Assembly: GCF_900111455.1 (NCBI RefSeq)
Contig: NZ_FOIE01000005.1
Coordinates: forward strand, 372,001 to 436,000
Origin: Geodermatophilus poikilotrophus
GTDB taxonomy: Bacteria; Actinomycetota; Actinomycetes; Mycobacteriales; Geodermatophilaceae
Reading direction: 5' to 3'
Length of the DNA: 64,000 nt
Shown here: in pieces, positions 41,225 through 50,160 of the stretch
How the letters are laid out: the number at the start of each line of letters is the position of its first letter
How positions within the stretch are numbered: the first letter of the stretch is position 1
Notes under the pieces: generated by a model
Told to the model about the DNA's origin: nothing
What the model saw: only the letters and a program-made list of their open reading frames with translations
Database searches by the model: none
Made by a program: the position numbers and the translations under genes

Positions 41225-41244
41225 GAGCGGCCCGCGGGCCGCTC
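41225..41244 (-). terminator. Palindromic terminator after malectin-domain gene
   Basis: Perfect 20-bp palindrome GAGCGGCCCGCGGGCCGCTC, 11 bases beyond the stop codon. Confidence 0.6.
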
Positions 41245-41255
41245 CCCCACCGTGC

Positions 41256-43013
41256 TCAGCCGGCGATCACGCGCAGCCGGGTCCAGGGGATGTTGGGCAT
41301 CGTGTGGTAGTCCCGGTCGAGCCCGACCGCCGGGTAGGGGTCCGCCTCGCCGATGGGCGCCTCGAACGCCACGCAGATGTTCGAGCCGCAGTTGTCGCGG
41401 TTGATGGCCCCGTACACCTGCAGCGCACGGGCCACGGCCTTCTCGGCGGGCGTGATGCCGGGGATCGCGTCGACGTCGATCGACGGGTCCAGCTGCAGCC
41501 GCGCACCCTCGGGGACGCAGTCCGACCGGGTCGAGCTGCCGTCGGTCTTCGTGGCCGGGGAGCGGAACTGACCGGCGCAGGAGTTGTTCGTGGCGATCGA
41601 CAGGGCGTGCGGGATGGTCAGGTTGCGCATCTCGAACGTCCGGATGACGCCGGCGAGGGCGTTCACCCCACCGCCCGTCGCCCCGCCCTGCGGGCCGGCA
41701 CCGTTGCCGGTGAGCGGAGCGCAGGTGCCCCAGCTCGTGGTCCACCGCCCCGTCCCGGCCTTGCGGGCCTGCCAGAAGTCGCAGGACGTGCCGGCGGCCA
41801 GGTCGACGACGATCATGCGACCGTCCGACCCGCTGGTCGGCTGCGCGTCGGCCGGGATGCGGATCGGCGCCTTCTCCAGGTCGCAGGTCCCCCAGTTCTC
41901 CGTGCAGTCGACGGCGGCCGTCGGGGTGCCCGCCACCGCGGTGAAGACCGGGTCGCCGTACGCGTAGAGGTTCGCCGTGGCGCGGTCGGCCGGTGCGACG
42001 CTGCGCACCATCGCGGCGCTGCGCGGGTCGAGGACGGGGTTGGCCGCGACGGGGGTGTTCCAGGCGCTGGCCGCCGCGAAGGGGCGTCCGGCGTCGACGG
42101 TCAGCATCCCCATCGCGGCACCGGCGGCAGCCGGCAGGGAGGAGCCCGGCTTCGCCGGCACGGCCCCCGACGGGGCCTGGTCGGCCGGCACGGGGGACGA
42201 CGGGACCGGGGGCGTCGGTGCGGACGACGGCGCCTGCTGCGGGGCCGGTGCCGAGGGGGCCGGGGCGACGGGCGCGGCGGGCGCCACCCCGGCGGCGGCC
42301 GCACCGGGGCTCACCGGACGGCAGGTGCCGCGCGAGAGCTGCTGGAACACCTCGACGGCGCTGATGACGGGCCGGCCGACGGATCCGCGGCCGACGATGG
42401 TCAGCTCGCCGTCGCGGACCTGGTTCGCGGAGTCGATGACGACCGCCCGGCGCACCCCGTGCGACGCCGCGAGGTCGAGGTCGCGCACCTCGGGCCGGCC
42501 ACCCTCCACGTTCACCGAGAAGACGCGCCGGCCCTCCCGCCACGACCCCCCGCCGTCCGCGAGCTCGGCGAAGTGGAGCCGGGTCACGTACCGGCCCCGG
42601 GCGGGGACGGCGACCTCGTAGGCGAAGTCGCCCTCGTGGGCGGTGCGGTAGAGCTCGTCGGCCTCGGTGCCCGCGATGTCGCCGCCCGTGGCCGCAGCGG
42701 CACCGCCGGAGGACAGGTACGGGTCGGCCGACCAGGTCTGCCCGGCCACCGTCACGGCGGCACCGCCCAGGTTGACGCGGGCCACCGGCACCCGGTCGGT
42801 CGTGCCCTGGGGACAGCTGCTGGAGGCGCGCGCGGTCTCCAGGTCGGTGATCAGGCCGGGGACGCCGAGGCCCGGGACGCCGAGACCGGCGACGACCGCG
42901 GCCAGCCCGAGGAGCAGACCGCTCCACCAGAACGCCGACCGGCGGGCGGGGCGGGCGGGCCGAGCAGCGCGGACCGGGTGGGCTCCGGAGCGCGGGCGGG
43001 CGTGGCGGGGCAT
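41256..43013 (-). CDS. Secreted malectin-domain protein with EPS-associated C-terminal domain
   Basis: 585 aa. A signal-anchor helix (about 26-50) is followed by a malectin-like carbohydrate-binding domain (about 70-225; VARVNLGGAAVTVAGQTWSAD, YVTRLHFAELADGG, VFSVNVEG, ISAVEVFQ). A Pro/Ala-rich linker (about 235-300) connects to the same unrecognised domain found at 39008-40009 (SAWNTPVAANPVLD, PHALSIATNNSC, PATKTDG, RLQLDPSIDV, NIPWTRLRV). Malectin domains bind di-glucose-type glycans, so the protein probably contacts the polysaccharide made here. ATG 43013; an in-frame ATG at 43055 is less likely. Confidence 0.85.
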   Translation of the reverse strand: MPRHARPRSGAHPVRAARPARPARRSAFWWSGLLLGLAAVVAGLGVPGLGVPGLITDLETARASSSCPQGTTDRVPVARVNLGGAAVTVAGQTWSADPYLSSGGAAAATGGDIAGTEADELYRTAHEGDFAYEVAVPARGRYVTRLHFAELADGGGSWREGRRVFSVNVEGGRPEVRDLDLAASHGVRRAVVIDSANQVRDGELTIVGRGSVGRPVISAVEVFQQLSRGTCRPVSPGAAAAGVAPAAPVAPAPSAPAPQQAPSSAPTPPVPSSPVPADQAPSGAVPAKPGSSLPAAAGAAMGMLTVDAGRPFAAASAWNTPVAANPVLDPRSAAMVRSVAPADRATANLYAYGDPVFTAVAGTPTAAVDCTENWGTCDLEKAPIRIPADAQPTSGSDGRMIVVDLAAGTSCDFWQARKAGTGRWTTSWGTCAPLTGNGAGPQGGATGGGVNALAGVIRTFEMRNLTIPHALSIATNNSCAGQFRSPATKTDGSSTRSDCVPEGARLQLDPSIDVDAIPGITPAEKAVARALQVYGAINRDNCGSNICVAFEAPIGEADPYPAVGLDRDYHTMPNIPWTRLRVIAG

Positions 43014-43397
43014 GGAGGACCTCGGAGTTCGACGACCGACGGGGTGCGGGCTCACGGCTCCACCCCGGGCGGGGGAGCCGTCGTGCGTCGTGCTGCGGCG
43101 GGGCCACGGTCGGAAACCGGTTGGTCACGCTGTGCAGCAGTACGGCAGACACAAGGTCACAGATCAATTACGGTGTGTCAATACTCGATGTCAGACGCCC
43201 GTCCGGGACGCGCTGTGACGTGGCTCTCGCCGCGTACGGCCGAGCGCCGGGTTCATCCCGCCCGTTCGGGTGAGCCGGCCACCTCCCGGCCTGCGACCGC
43301 GTTCTCACTGGCACGATGCCGGTGACGGGCGAGGGATCCGGCTGCGCCGGAGCGCGTGGACGACGTCGATGCCGACGGCCCGCGAGGAGGCGGGGAA
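43014..43397. other. Divergent control region of the EPS locus
   Basis: No gene. It contains a hairpin (ACGGCTCC / GGAGCCGT near 43054-43082) and a noticeably AT-richer stretch at about 43145-43195 with TTGACA (minus strand) and TACGGT (43169-43174), likely promoters for the two outward-facing gene sets. Confidence 0.45.
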
Positions 43398-44495
43398 GTG
43401 TTGGAACGGACCACGGGGCGTCTCGTCGTGCGGGCGGTCGACCCCTCCACGCCGGCGCTCGCGACCCAGTGGCGACGGCTGCAGGAGCGCGGCGGTGTCG
43501 GCACCCCCTTCCTGACGTGGGAGTGGTTCTCGGCGTTCGCCGAGAGCCCCACCCTCGGACGCCACTGCGTCGTCCTGGTGGTCGACGGTCCCGGCGGGCA
43601 GACCGTCGGGGTCCTCCCGCTCGAGGTCGGGCCCGACCCGCAGGGCCTGCGGGTGGTCCGCTGCGCGGCGGCCGCCGACCTGGGCGCCGACCACCTCGAC
43701 GTCGTCGCGGCGTCCCGGGACCGCGAGGAGGTGGCCGCGGCCGCGGCGCGGTACGTGACGCGGGTGCTGCGCTGGGACATGGCCGACTTCGAGGGGCTGT
43801 TGCAGGGCGGCGCGCTCGACCGCGCCCTGCAGCGCGAGCTGCGGTGGCCCCGGTGCCTCTCGCTGCCCCCGGAGGTGGAGCAGGTGGCGGTGCTGGACCT
43901 GCGGTCCGAGGACGCCCGGCAGCGCCTGGCCCGCCGCAGCGCCCGTGGGCTGAAGTGGGTCCGCCGGGCGGGAGGCGGTTTCTCGAGCGTGACCGACCCC
44001 GCCCGCGTGGGTCCGGCGCTCGAGACGCTGATGGACCTGCACAACGAGCGCTTCGGCGAGCGGTCCGTGGTCTTCTCCACGCCCGAACGGCGGGCCTTCC
44101 ACCTGACCGCCGCGACCCGCCTGGCGGAGGCGGGGATGGCGCGGGTGGACCGCCTGTCGACGGCGGACGACGACCTCGCGCTGGAGTACGTCCTGCTCCA
44201 CGGGGAGCGGGCGTACGGCTACCAGAGCGCCTTCCGCCCGGGCGCCGGGCACTCCCCGGGGCGCACCGTGATGTGCCAGTCCATCCTCGCCGCGGCCGGC
44301 GAGGGCCGGGTCGAGTACGACTTCCTCCGCGGTGACGAGGACTACAAGGCCGACTACGCCACGGGGAGCCGCCCCGACGTGCGGTTGCGGGCCCTGCGCC
44401 CCACCCCGCGAGCCGCCGGCTGGCTCGCCGGGCGGCTGGGGCGCCGCCTGGTCAGGACGCTGGACCGGCGCCGGCCGGGAGTCACGGATGACTGA
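43398..44495 (+). CDS. CelD/BcsL-type GNAT acyltransferase (1)
   Basis: 365 aa, Acetyltransf_6/FemAB-like double GNAT fold. It has PFLTWEWFSAFAES, VLVVDGPGGQTVGVLPLEV, DHLDVVAASRD, GLKWVRRAGGGFSSVTDP, the acyl-CoA region ALEYVLLHGERAYGYQSAF, and the typical YDFLRGDEDYKADYATG near the end. Such enzymes acylate sugars of exopolysaccharides or use aminoacyl donors. I chose GTG 43398 with GGAGG seven bases upstream. Its end overlaps the flippase start by 8 bp, coupling the two. Confidence 0.88.
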   Translation: MLERTTGRLVVRAVDPSTPALATQWRRLQERGGVGTPFLTWEWFSAFAESPTLGRHCVVLVVDGPGGQTVGVLPLEVGPDPQGLRVVRCAAAADLGADHLDVVAASRDREEVAAAAARYVTRVLRWDMADFEGLLQGGALDRALQRELRWPRCLSLPPEVEQVAVLDLRSEDARQRLARRSARGLKWVRRAGGGFSSVTDPARVGPALETLMDLHNERFGERSVVFSTPERRAFHLTAATRLAEAGMARVDRLSTADDDLALEYVLLHGERAYGYQSAFRPGAGHSPGRTVMCQSILAAAGEGRVEYDFLRGDEDYKADYATGSRPDVRLRALRPTPRAAGWLAGRLGRRLVRTLDRRRPGVTDD

Positions 44496-45987
44496 CCCCC
44501 AGGGCGAGGGGCAGCTCCGGGCCCCCGCGACGCCCGAACCGGCGCGGCGCGGCGACCGCACCGCGTGGCACAGCTTCGCGTGGGCGGGGCTGTCCTTCGG
44601 CACGACCAAGCTGGCCGTGTTCGTGTCGACGCTGGTCCTGGCCCGGATCCTCGTGCCCGAGGACTTCGGTGTCGTCGCCGCGGCGATGACCGTCGTCGCA
44701 CTGTTCGAGATCGGCCTGGACCTGGGTGTCGGCTCGGCCCTGATCCACGACCAGGAGCAGGGCATCACGAACCGGGTCCAGACCGCTTTCACGCTCAACC
44801 TCGCGGTCGCCGCGCTCCTGACCGGGGTCTTCGTCGCCGTCGCCCCCGCGGTGGCGGCCTACTTCCGCATCCCCGAGCAGGTCGACGTCTTCCGGGCCAT
44901 CGCCTTCTTCCTGCTGATCAGGGGGCTGGGACAGGTCCACGACGCCGTGCTCCGCCGGGACCTGGACTTCCGGCGCCGCACCCGGGCGGAGATCGCCCGG
45001 GCGCTGACCCGCTTCGCCGTCTCGGTGCCCCTGGCGCTCCTCGGCCACGGGGTCTGGGCGCTGGTCTGGGGCCTGCTCGCCGCCGAGGTCGCCGGGACCG
45101 TCGTCAACTGGCTGCTGGTGCGGTTCCGACCGCGGCTGACGATCGACCGCACCGCCGTGCGCACCCTCCTGCACTTCGGCCTGGCCGTCGTGGGGGTGCA
45201 GGCGCTCTCGGTGGTGTCCTCGAACGCCGACTACCTCGCGGTGGGCCGCCTCCTCGGCCCGGACGACCTCGGCCAGTACACGATCGCCTACCGGCTGCCC
45301 GAGCTGCTCATCGACAACGTGTACTGGATCTTCTCGAGCATCGCGCTGCCCTGGTACTCCCGGGCCCGCACCGAGTCGGCGGACTCCTTCAAGGACACCA
45401 TGCTCCGGGCGCTGACCCTCCTCACCCTCTTCGGCTTCCCGATGGGGACCGCGCTGGCGCTGGTCGCGCGGGACGCCGTCCCGGCGTTCTTCTCCGAGCA
45501 GTGGCTGCCCGCGGTCGGGCCGATGGTGCTGCTGTCGCTGTCGGCCGGCATCGCCGCCATCGGCTTCGCCTCCGGTGACATCTTCCCGGCCCTGGGACGC
45601 CCCGGCCTGCTGCTCCGCCTGGACGTCGTGGTGGCCACCGTCGAGATCGCCGCCTACTTCCTGCTCGCCCGCCACGGGATCCTCGTGGTCGCGGCCGTCA
45701 ACCTCTCCGTGCTCGCCGTGTACATGCTGGTGCGGGTGTTCATCGCCAACCGCCTGGTCGGCGCGACGCTGGGCGAGAGCGCACGGGCCGTGCTCCCCGC
45801 GGTGTCGGTGTCGGTCGGCATGGCCGCCTGCGGAGTGCCCGTCCTCCTCCTCGTGGAGCCGGGGATCGCCTCGCTGGCCGCGGTGATCGGCGCCGGCGCC
45901 GTGGGTGCGCTGGCCGGGGCGGCGCTCGGCGGCCGCGCGGTGATCGCCGACCTGGTCCGGACCGTGGTGGCGGCCCGTGCCCGCTGA
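44488..45987 (+). CDS. Oligosaccharide flippase (Wzx-like) 1
   Basis: 499-aa MOP-superfamily flippase with about 12-14 helices. Family landmarks are FGTTKLAVFVSTLVLARIL then VPEDFGVVAAAMTVVALFE, RVQTAFTLNLAVAALL, LGPDDLGQYTIAYRLPELL and ASGDIFPALGRPGLLLRLD. It moves lipid-linked repeat units across the membrane. It is a clear paralogue of the protein at 57325. ATG 44488 overlaps the upstream acyltransferase, and its end overlaps the next acyltransferase start by 11 bp. Confidence 0.93.
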   Translation: MTDPQGEGQLRAPATPEPARRGDRTAWHSFAWAGLSFGTTKLAVFVSTLVLARILVPEDFGVVAAAMTVVALFEIGLDLGVGSALIHDQEQGITNRVQTAFTLNLAVAALLTGVFVAVAPAVAAYFRIPEQVDVFRAIAFFLLIRGLGQVHDAVLRRDLDFRRRTRAEIARALTRFAVSVPLALLGHGVWALVWGLLAAEVAGTVVNWLLVRFRPRLTIDRTAVRTLLHFGLAVVGVQALSVVSSNADYLAVGRLLGPDDLGQYTIAYRLPELLIDNVYWIFSSIALPWYSRARTESADSFKDTMLRALTLLTLFGFPMGTALALVARDAVPAFFSEQWLPAVGPMVLLSLSAGIAAIGFASGDIFPALGRPGLLLRLDVVVATVEIAAYFLLARHGILVVAAVNLSVLAVYMLVRVFIANRLVGATLGESARAVLPAVSVSVGMAACGVPVLLLVEPGIASLAAVIGAGAVGALAGAALGGRAVIADLVRTVVAARAR

Positions 45988-47056
45988 ACCCACCGTCCGC
46001 CTGCTCGCCCCCGCCGACGTCACCCCGGCCGTCGAGGCCGCCTGGCGCGCGTTGGCCGACCGGGCCGCCGAGCCCAACCCCTGCAACGAACCCGACATGC
46101 TGCTGCCGGCGATGCGCCTGCTGCCGGACGGGGACCGGGTGCGCCTGCTCACGGTCACCGACGGGGACCGCCTCGACGCCCTCCTGCCCGTCGTGCCGGT
46201 GCGCCGGTGGCGGGGACGGGTGCCGCTGCCCGCGCTGGTGTCCTGGGCGCACGACTTCCAGGTGCTGGGCACACCGCTCGTCGACGCCGAGCACGCGACC
46301 CGCGCGCTCACCGCGGTGCTGCGCGCCCCGTGGCGCGGCCGCCGGGGTGCGGCAGTGCTGGAGATCGAGGACCTCGGGGACGACGGTCCGGTCGCGGCCG
46401 CGCTCGACGGGGCCGCGGCCTCGCTGGGCCTCACCGCCCGGCGCTGGGACGGCTTCGAGCGCCCCGTGCTGGCGCGGGACGGGGACGGCGCGCCCGTCGG
46501 GGACGACCGCCGCGAGCGCCGCCGGCGCGCCCGCCGCACGCTGGAGCGGGCACTCGGCCCGACGACCTCGGTCGACCGGTCGGCGGACCCGGGAGCCGTC
46601 GACCTCCTCCTGCGGATGGAGGCGGCCGGCTGGAAGGGCAGGGAGGGCACCGCGATGGCCTGCGACCCGGCGGCGACGGCGTTCTTCCGCGAGGTCTGCG
46701 ACCGCTTCCGGGCCGCCGGGCGTCTCGAGCTGCGCTCCCTCGACGTCCCCGCCGGCCCGGTGTCCATGGAGGCGGTGCTGCACGCGGGCGACGGGGCGTT
46801 CCACCTGAAGACCGCCTACGACGAGGAGTACCGGGAGTACTCACCCGGCATGCTGGCGATGGTCGGGTACGCCGACCGCTTCGCCGCCGAGCCGACCGGC
46901 TTCCGCGACGTGTGCACCGGCGGGCCGGCGGAGGCCGAGGGCCGGCTGTGGCCCGGGCGGCGCCGCATCTCCACCGTGGTGCTCCCGTTCGCCGACCCGG
47001 TCAGCCGCGTGGCGGTCGGCGCGCTGGCTGCTCTGCGGTCCAGCCGTGCGCGCTGA
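45977..47056 (+). CDS. CelD/BcsL-type GNAT acyltransferase (2)
   Basis: 359 aa. It has the N-terminal half with EPNPCNEPDMLLPAMRLL and LPALVSWAHDFQVLGTPLVD, and the C-terminal half with MEAAGWKGREGTAMACDP, FHLKTAYDEEYREYSPGML and the final WPGRRRISTVV. This is a polysaccharide-acylation type enzyme. GTG 45977 overlaps the flippase by 11 bp. It is a tandem duplicate of the next gene (same motifs in the same order), but the two have diverged. Confidence 0.87.
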   Translation: MPAEPTVRLLAPADVTPAVEAAWRALADRAAEPNPCNEPDMLLPAMRLLPDGDRVRLLTVTDGDRLDALLPVVPVRRWRGRVPLPALVSWAHDFQVLGTPLVDAEHATRALTAVLRAPWRGRRGAAVLEIEDLGDDGPVAAALDGAAASLGLTARRWDGFERPVLARDGDGAPVGDDRRERRRRARRTLERALGPTTSVDRSADPGAVDLLLRMEAAGWKGREGTAMACDPAATAFFREVCDRFRAAGRLELRSLDVPAGPVSMEAVLHAGDGAFHLKTAYDEEYREYSPGMLAMVGYADRFAAEPTGFRDVCTGGPAEAEGRLWPGRRRISTVVLPFADPVSRVAVGALAALRSSRAR

Positions 47057-48134
47057 GCCGGCCGCCGCCCTCCTGGGCCGAGCGGACCTCACCCCCGACG
47101 TCGTCGCCGCCTGGCGGGACCTCGTCGCCCGGGCCGCCGAACCCAACCCCTGCCTCGAGCCGGACTTCGCGCTGCCCGCGATGGCGCACCTGCGGGGCGA
47201 CGACGCCCGGCTGCTCGTGGTGCGGCGGGGCGCAGAGCTCGACGCGCTCCTGCCGGTCCGGTACACCCCGCGGTGGCGACCCAGGGTCCCCGTGCCGGCC
47301 CTGGTGTCGTGGACCCACCCCTACCAGCTCCTCGGCACGCCGCTGGTCGACCGCGACCGGGCTGGGGACACCTGGACGACGTTGCTGCGCACGCCGTGGC
47401 GGCTGCGCGGTGCGGCGGCCCTGCTCGACGTCCACGGCGCCGGGGACGACGGGCCGGTGTCCGCGGCTCTCGACGAGGCGCTCGCAGCGACCGGTGGCCG
47501 GGCAGTGCGCTGGGACGGTCACGAGCGCGCCGCCCTGGTCCGCGGCGCGGAGGCCATGACCGAGGCGCCGTCGGGCAGCCGGTACAAGCGGGTACGCCGC
47601 TCTCGCCGGGCCCTCGAGCGGGCAGCCGGCCCCGTCACCGTGGTGGACCGCGCCGGCGACCCGGCTGCGGTCGAGCGCTTCCTCGCCTTCGAGGCGGCGG
47701 GGTGGAAGGGGCGGGCCGGCACGGCGGTGCTCTCGGACCCTGCGAGCGCCGCGTTCTTCCGCGAGGTGTGCGCCCGCTTCGCCGGCGCGGGCCGGCTGGA
47801 GGTGCGCTCCCTGGAGGTCCCCGCCGGGCCGGTGGCCGTGCAGGTCGCCCTGCGCGCGGGGGATGCGGTGTTCCACATGAAGGTCGCCTACGACGAGCAG
47901 TACGGCGACCACTCGCCCGGCGTGCAGCTGCTCGTGGACTACGCCGACCGCTTCGCCGAGGAGGGCCTCGCCCTGCGCGACTCCTGCACGGCGGCCGGGA
48001 ACGTCACCGAGAGCCAGGTCTGGCCCGGGCGGCGCCGGGTGTCCGACGTCGTCGTGCCGTTCGCCGGCCCGGTCAGCCGAGCCGCCGTCAGCGGGCTGGG
48101 CCGCCTCCGGGCCCGCCGCCGTCCGCCCGCGTGA
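47046..48134 (+). CDS. CelD/BcsL-type GNAT acyltransferase (3)
   Basis: 362 aa, paralogue of the preceding gene: EPNPCLEPDFALPAMAHL, LVSWTHPYQLLGTPLVDRD, FEAAGWKGRAGTAVLSDP, FHMKVAYDEQYGDHSPGVQ and WPGRRRVSDVV align with it. The start (GTG 47046) overlaps the previous stop by 11 bp, exactly the geometry of the preceding junction, which supports tandem duplication. The 3' end overlaps the opposing glycosyltransferase gene by 47 bp. Confidence 0.87.
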   Translation: MRAEPAAALLGRADLTPDVVAAWRDLVARAAEPNPCLEPDFALPAMAHLRGDDARLLVVRRGAELDALLPVRYTPRWRPRVPVPALVSWTHPYQLLGTPLVDRDRAGDTWTTLLRTPWRLRGAAALLDVHGAGDDGPVSAALDEALAATGGRAVRWDGHERAALVRGAEAMTEAPSGSRYKRVRRSRRALERAAGPVTVVDRAGDPAAVERFLAFEAAGWKGRAGTAVLSDPASAAFFREVCARFAGAGRLEVRSLEVPAGPVAVQVALRAGDAVFHMKVAYDEQYGDHSPGVQLLVDYADRFAEEGLALRDSCTAAGNVTESQVWPGRRRVSDVVVPFAGPVSRAAVSGLGRLRARRRPPA

Positions 48135-49170
48135 CGGCAGGCGCCCGGCCGGTGCGGGCGCGCACGACGTCCCGCACGCCCTCCCAGAAGCCCAGTCCCC
48201 AGCCCACCTGCATGGCCACCAGCGCCAGGGGCACGGCCCTGCGGTCGGTGCCGGGCGGGGTGCTGCGGTCGATCACCGCGGCGGCCGTACCGACCGCGGC
48301 CGCGTAGGGCGCCACGGCGAGCGCCGCCAGCCGAGGCCGCCGGAGGGCGGTGGCCGCTGCGGCACCCAGCCAGAGGACCAGGGCCGGGGGCGCCAGGTGC
48401 CGGAGCTTCACGCTGCCCGGGTGCCGCAGCGCGACCTGCGGCTTGCCGCGGCCGTAGCGCCGGTACTGGGTGAACAGCTGCCGGACGTCGTCACGGGCCT
48501 GCCAGGCGATCTCCAGCTCGGGGTCGAACAGCAGCTCGCCCCGCGAGCGCAGGCGCTGGTCGAACTCGAAGTCCTCGTTGTTCGGGATCGACTCGTCCCA
48601 GCCGCCCAGCTCGCGCACCAGCGCGGTCGGGTAGGCGCCGAAGGGGATGTGGTCGACCACGGTCTCGCGGGTCCCGTAGTGGTACGTCGACCCGCCCACC
48701 GCCAGCCGCGAGTTGAGCACCGCGGCCACCGCCCGCCCGGCCGGCGTGCGCCCGACCGCGCTCTTGCGGCCGCCCACCCCGACCCAGCGCCCCTCCGCCA
48801 GCCGGGAGACCGCCCGGGCGACGTAGCTGGGCGGGACGGTCGAGTGGGCGTCGACGCGCACCAGCCACCGCCCGCGGGCGGCGGCCACCGCGGCGTTGAG
48901 GCTCGCGGGGATAGACGGGACCGGGTTGTGCAGCACCCGGAGCCGCGGGTCGGTGGCCGCCCGGGCCGCCAGCCGCTCGGCCGTGCCGTCGTCCGAGCCG
49001 TTGTCCACCACGACGACCTCGAGGTCGACGCCCTGCTGGTCCAGGACGGCGTCCAGGCACGCGTCGATCGTCCGGACCTCGTTCCGCGCGGGCACGACGA
49101 CCGTCACCTCAGGCGAGGCCGGGGCCCCGCCCGTCGGGTCCGGCTGCGGGTCCCGGGTCTGCTGCCTCAT
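48088..49170 (-). CDS. Glycosyltransferase family 2 (ExoA-like)
   Basis: 360 aa. GT-A domain with VTVVVPARNEVRTIDACLDA, VVVVDNGSDDGTAERLA, LVRVDAHSTVPPSYVARAV and PNNEDFEFDQRLRSRGELL, matching succinoglycan ExoA-type transferases. The last 110 residues contain several membrane helices (PPALVLWLGAAAATALRRPR, VAPYAAAVGTAAAVI). ATG 49170 overlaps the deacetylase gene by 4 bp. The 3' end overlaps the convergent acyltransferase by 47 bp. Confidence 0.9.
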   Translation of the reverse strand: MRQQTRDPQPDPTGGAPASPEVTVVVPARNEVRTIDACLDAVLDQQGVDLEVVVVDNGSDDGTAERLAARAATDPRLRVLHNPVPSIPASLNAAVAAARGRWLVRVDAHSTVPPSYVARAVSRLAEGRWVGVGGRKSAVGRTPAGRAVAAVLNSRLAVGGSTYHYGTRETVVDHIPFGAYPTALVRELGGWDESIPNNEDFEFDQRLRSRGELLFDPELEIAWQARDDVRQLFTQYRRYGRGKPQVALRHPGSVKLRHLAPPALVLWLGAAAATALRRPRLAALAVAPYAAAVGTAAAVIDRSTPPGTDRRAVPLALVAMQVGWGLGFWEGVRDVVRARTGRAPAVTRADGGGPGGGPAR

Positions 49171-50117
49171 CGCCGTCCGCCCAGCGCCGGGACGCGGTGG
49201 GCCACCACCCGCTTGGCCACGCTCGCCGCGCGCCGGACCAGCTGCTGCAGGTCGGTCTCGGCGTCGACGAGGACGCGCGGGACCTCGATGGCCGACGACT
49301 CCGGGCGGGCGAGCGCCGGGTGGGTGGTGACGGCGAAGGCGTAGCCGGCCTCGCGGACGAGGTCGAGCGTCGCCGGCGAGTAGTCCTGCGCCCGGCCGTT
49401 GGGGTAGGCGAGGACGTCGACGGGGCGGTCGAAGTGGGCCTCCAGCGCCCGCCGCGAGTCAGTGAGCTCGGTGGCCTGCGCGGCGACGGTCTCCCGGCTG
49501 AGGATGGGGTGGGCACAGGTGTGCGAGGCGACGTCGTGCCCGTGCTCGACGAGTCCGCGGGCCTCGTCCCAGTCCATGAACTGGCGCGCGGGCGGCTCGG
49601 GCCCCTCGGCGGCGAGCCGGCCGCGCAGCTCGGTCACCGCCGCCTCCCGGTCGCTGCGGTCGACCAGCTTGAGCGAGTCGGCGACGGTGGCCGCGACGGT
49701 CCGCCGCGCGGCCGGGGTCGAGGTGTCGTACCGCTGCCCGTCCCAGTCGAGGACGGGGGAGGTGGCGTGCGCGAAGGCCCAGCCCAGCTCCTCCCACCAG
49801 ACGCGGGAGGTGTCGGACAGGAAGCCGGGGACCAGGAAGAACGTGGCCGGCAGGCCGGCGTCGTGCAGCACCGGCGACGCCACCGTGGCGTTGTCGAGGT
49901 AGCCGTCGTCGAAGGTCAGGGCCACCGCGCGCGGGGGCAGGGGCCGGCCGGCGGCCAGGTCCTCGAGCGCCGACCGGAGCGGGACGACGGTGGTCCAGCG
50001 CCGCAGGAAGCGGACCTGCGCCGCGAACTTCCGCCGGGCGACCTCGGGGGACGTGCCGTCGAAGGCCCAGGTCGGGTCGATGTTGTGCCAGCCGAGGACC
50101 AGCAACCGCCGGCTCAT
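49167..50117 (-). CDS. Polysaccharide deacetylase (NodB domain)
   Basis: 316 aa. The NodB catalytic motifs are present: AVALTFDDGYLDNATVASPV (Asp-Asp), HDVASHTCAHPILS (zinc His pair, HX4H), and DVLAYPNGRAQDYSP for the later motif. There is no signal peptide, so it may act on cytoplasmic lipid-linked intermediates or be exported otherwise. It probably removes N- or O-acetyl groups from the polysaccharide. ATG 50117 has GGAGG upstream. It is coupled to the GT2 gene downstream. Confidence 0.92.
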   Translation of the reverse strand: MSRRLLVLGWHNIDPTWAFDGTSPEVARRKFAAQVRFLRRWTTVVPLRSALEDLAAGRPLPPRAVALTFDDGYLDNATVASPVLHDAGLPATFFLVPGFLSDTSRVWWEELGWAFAHATSPVLDWDGQRYDTSTPAARRTVAATVADSLKLVDRSDREAAVTELRGRLAAEGPEPPARQFMDWDEARGLVEHGHDVASHTCAHPILSRETVAAQATELTDSRRALEAHFDRPVDVLAYPNGRAQDYSPATLDLVREAGYAFAVTTHPALARPESSAIEVPRVLVDAETDLQQLVRRAASVAKRVVAHRVPALGGRR

Positions 50118-50160
50118 CGTGCGTCCTCCAGTCGGGTGGTGCTCGGGGTGCGGTCGGGGG

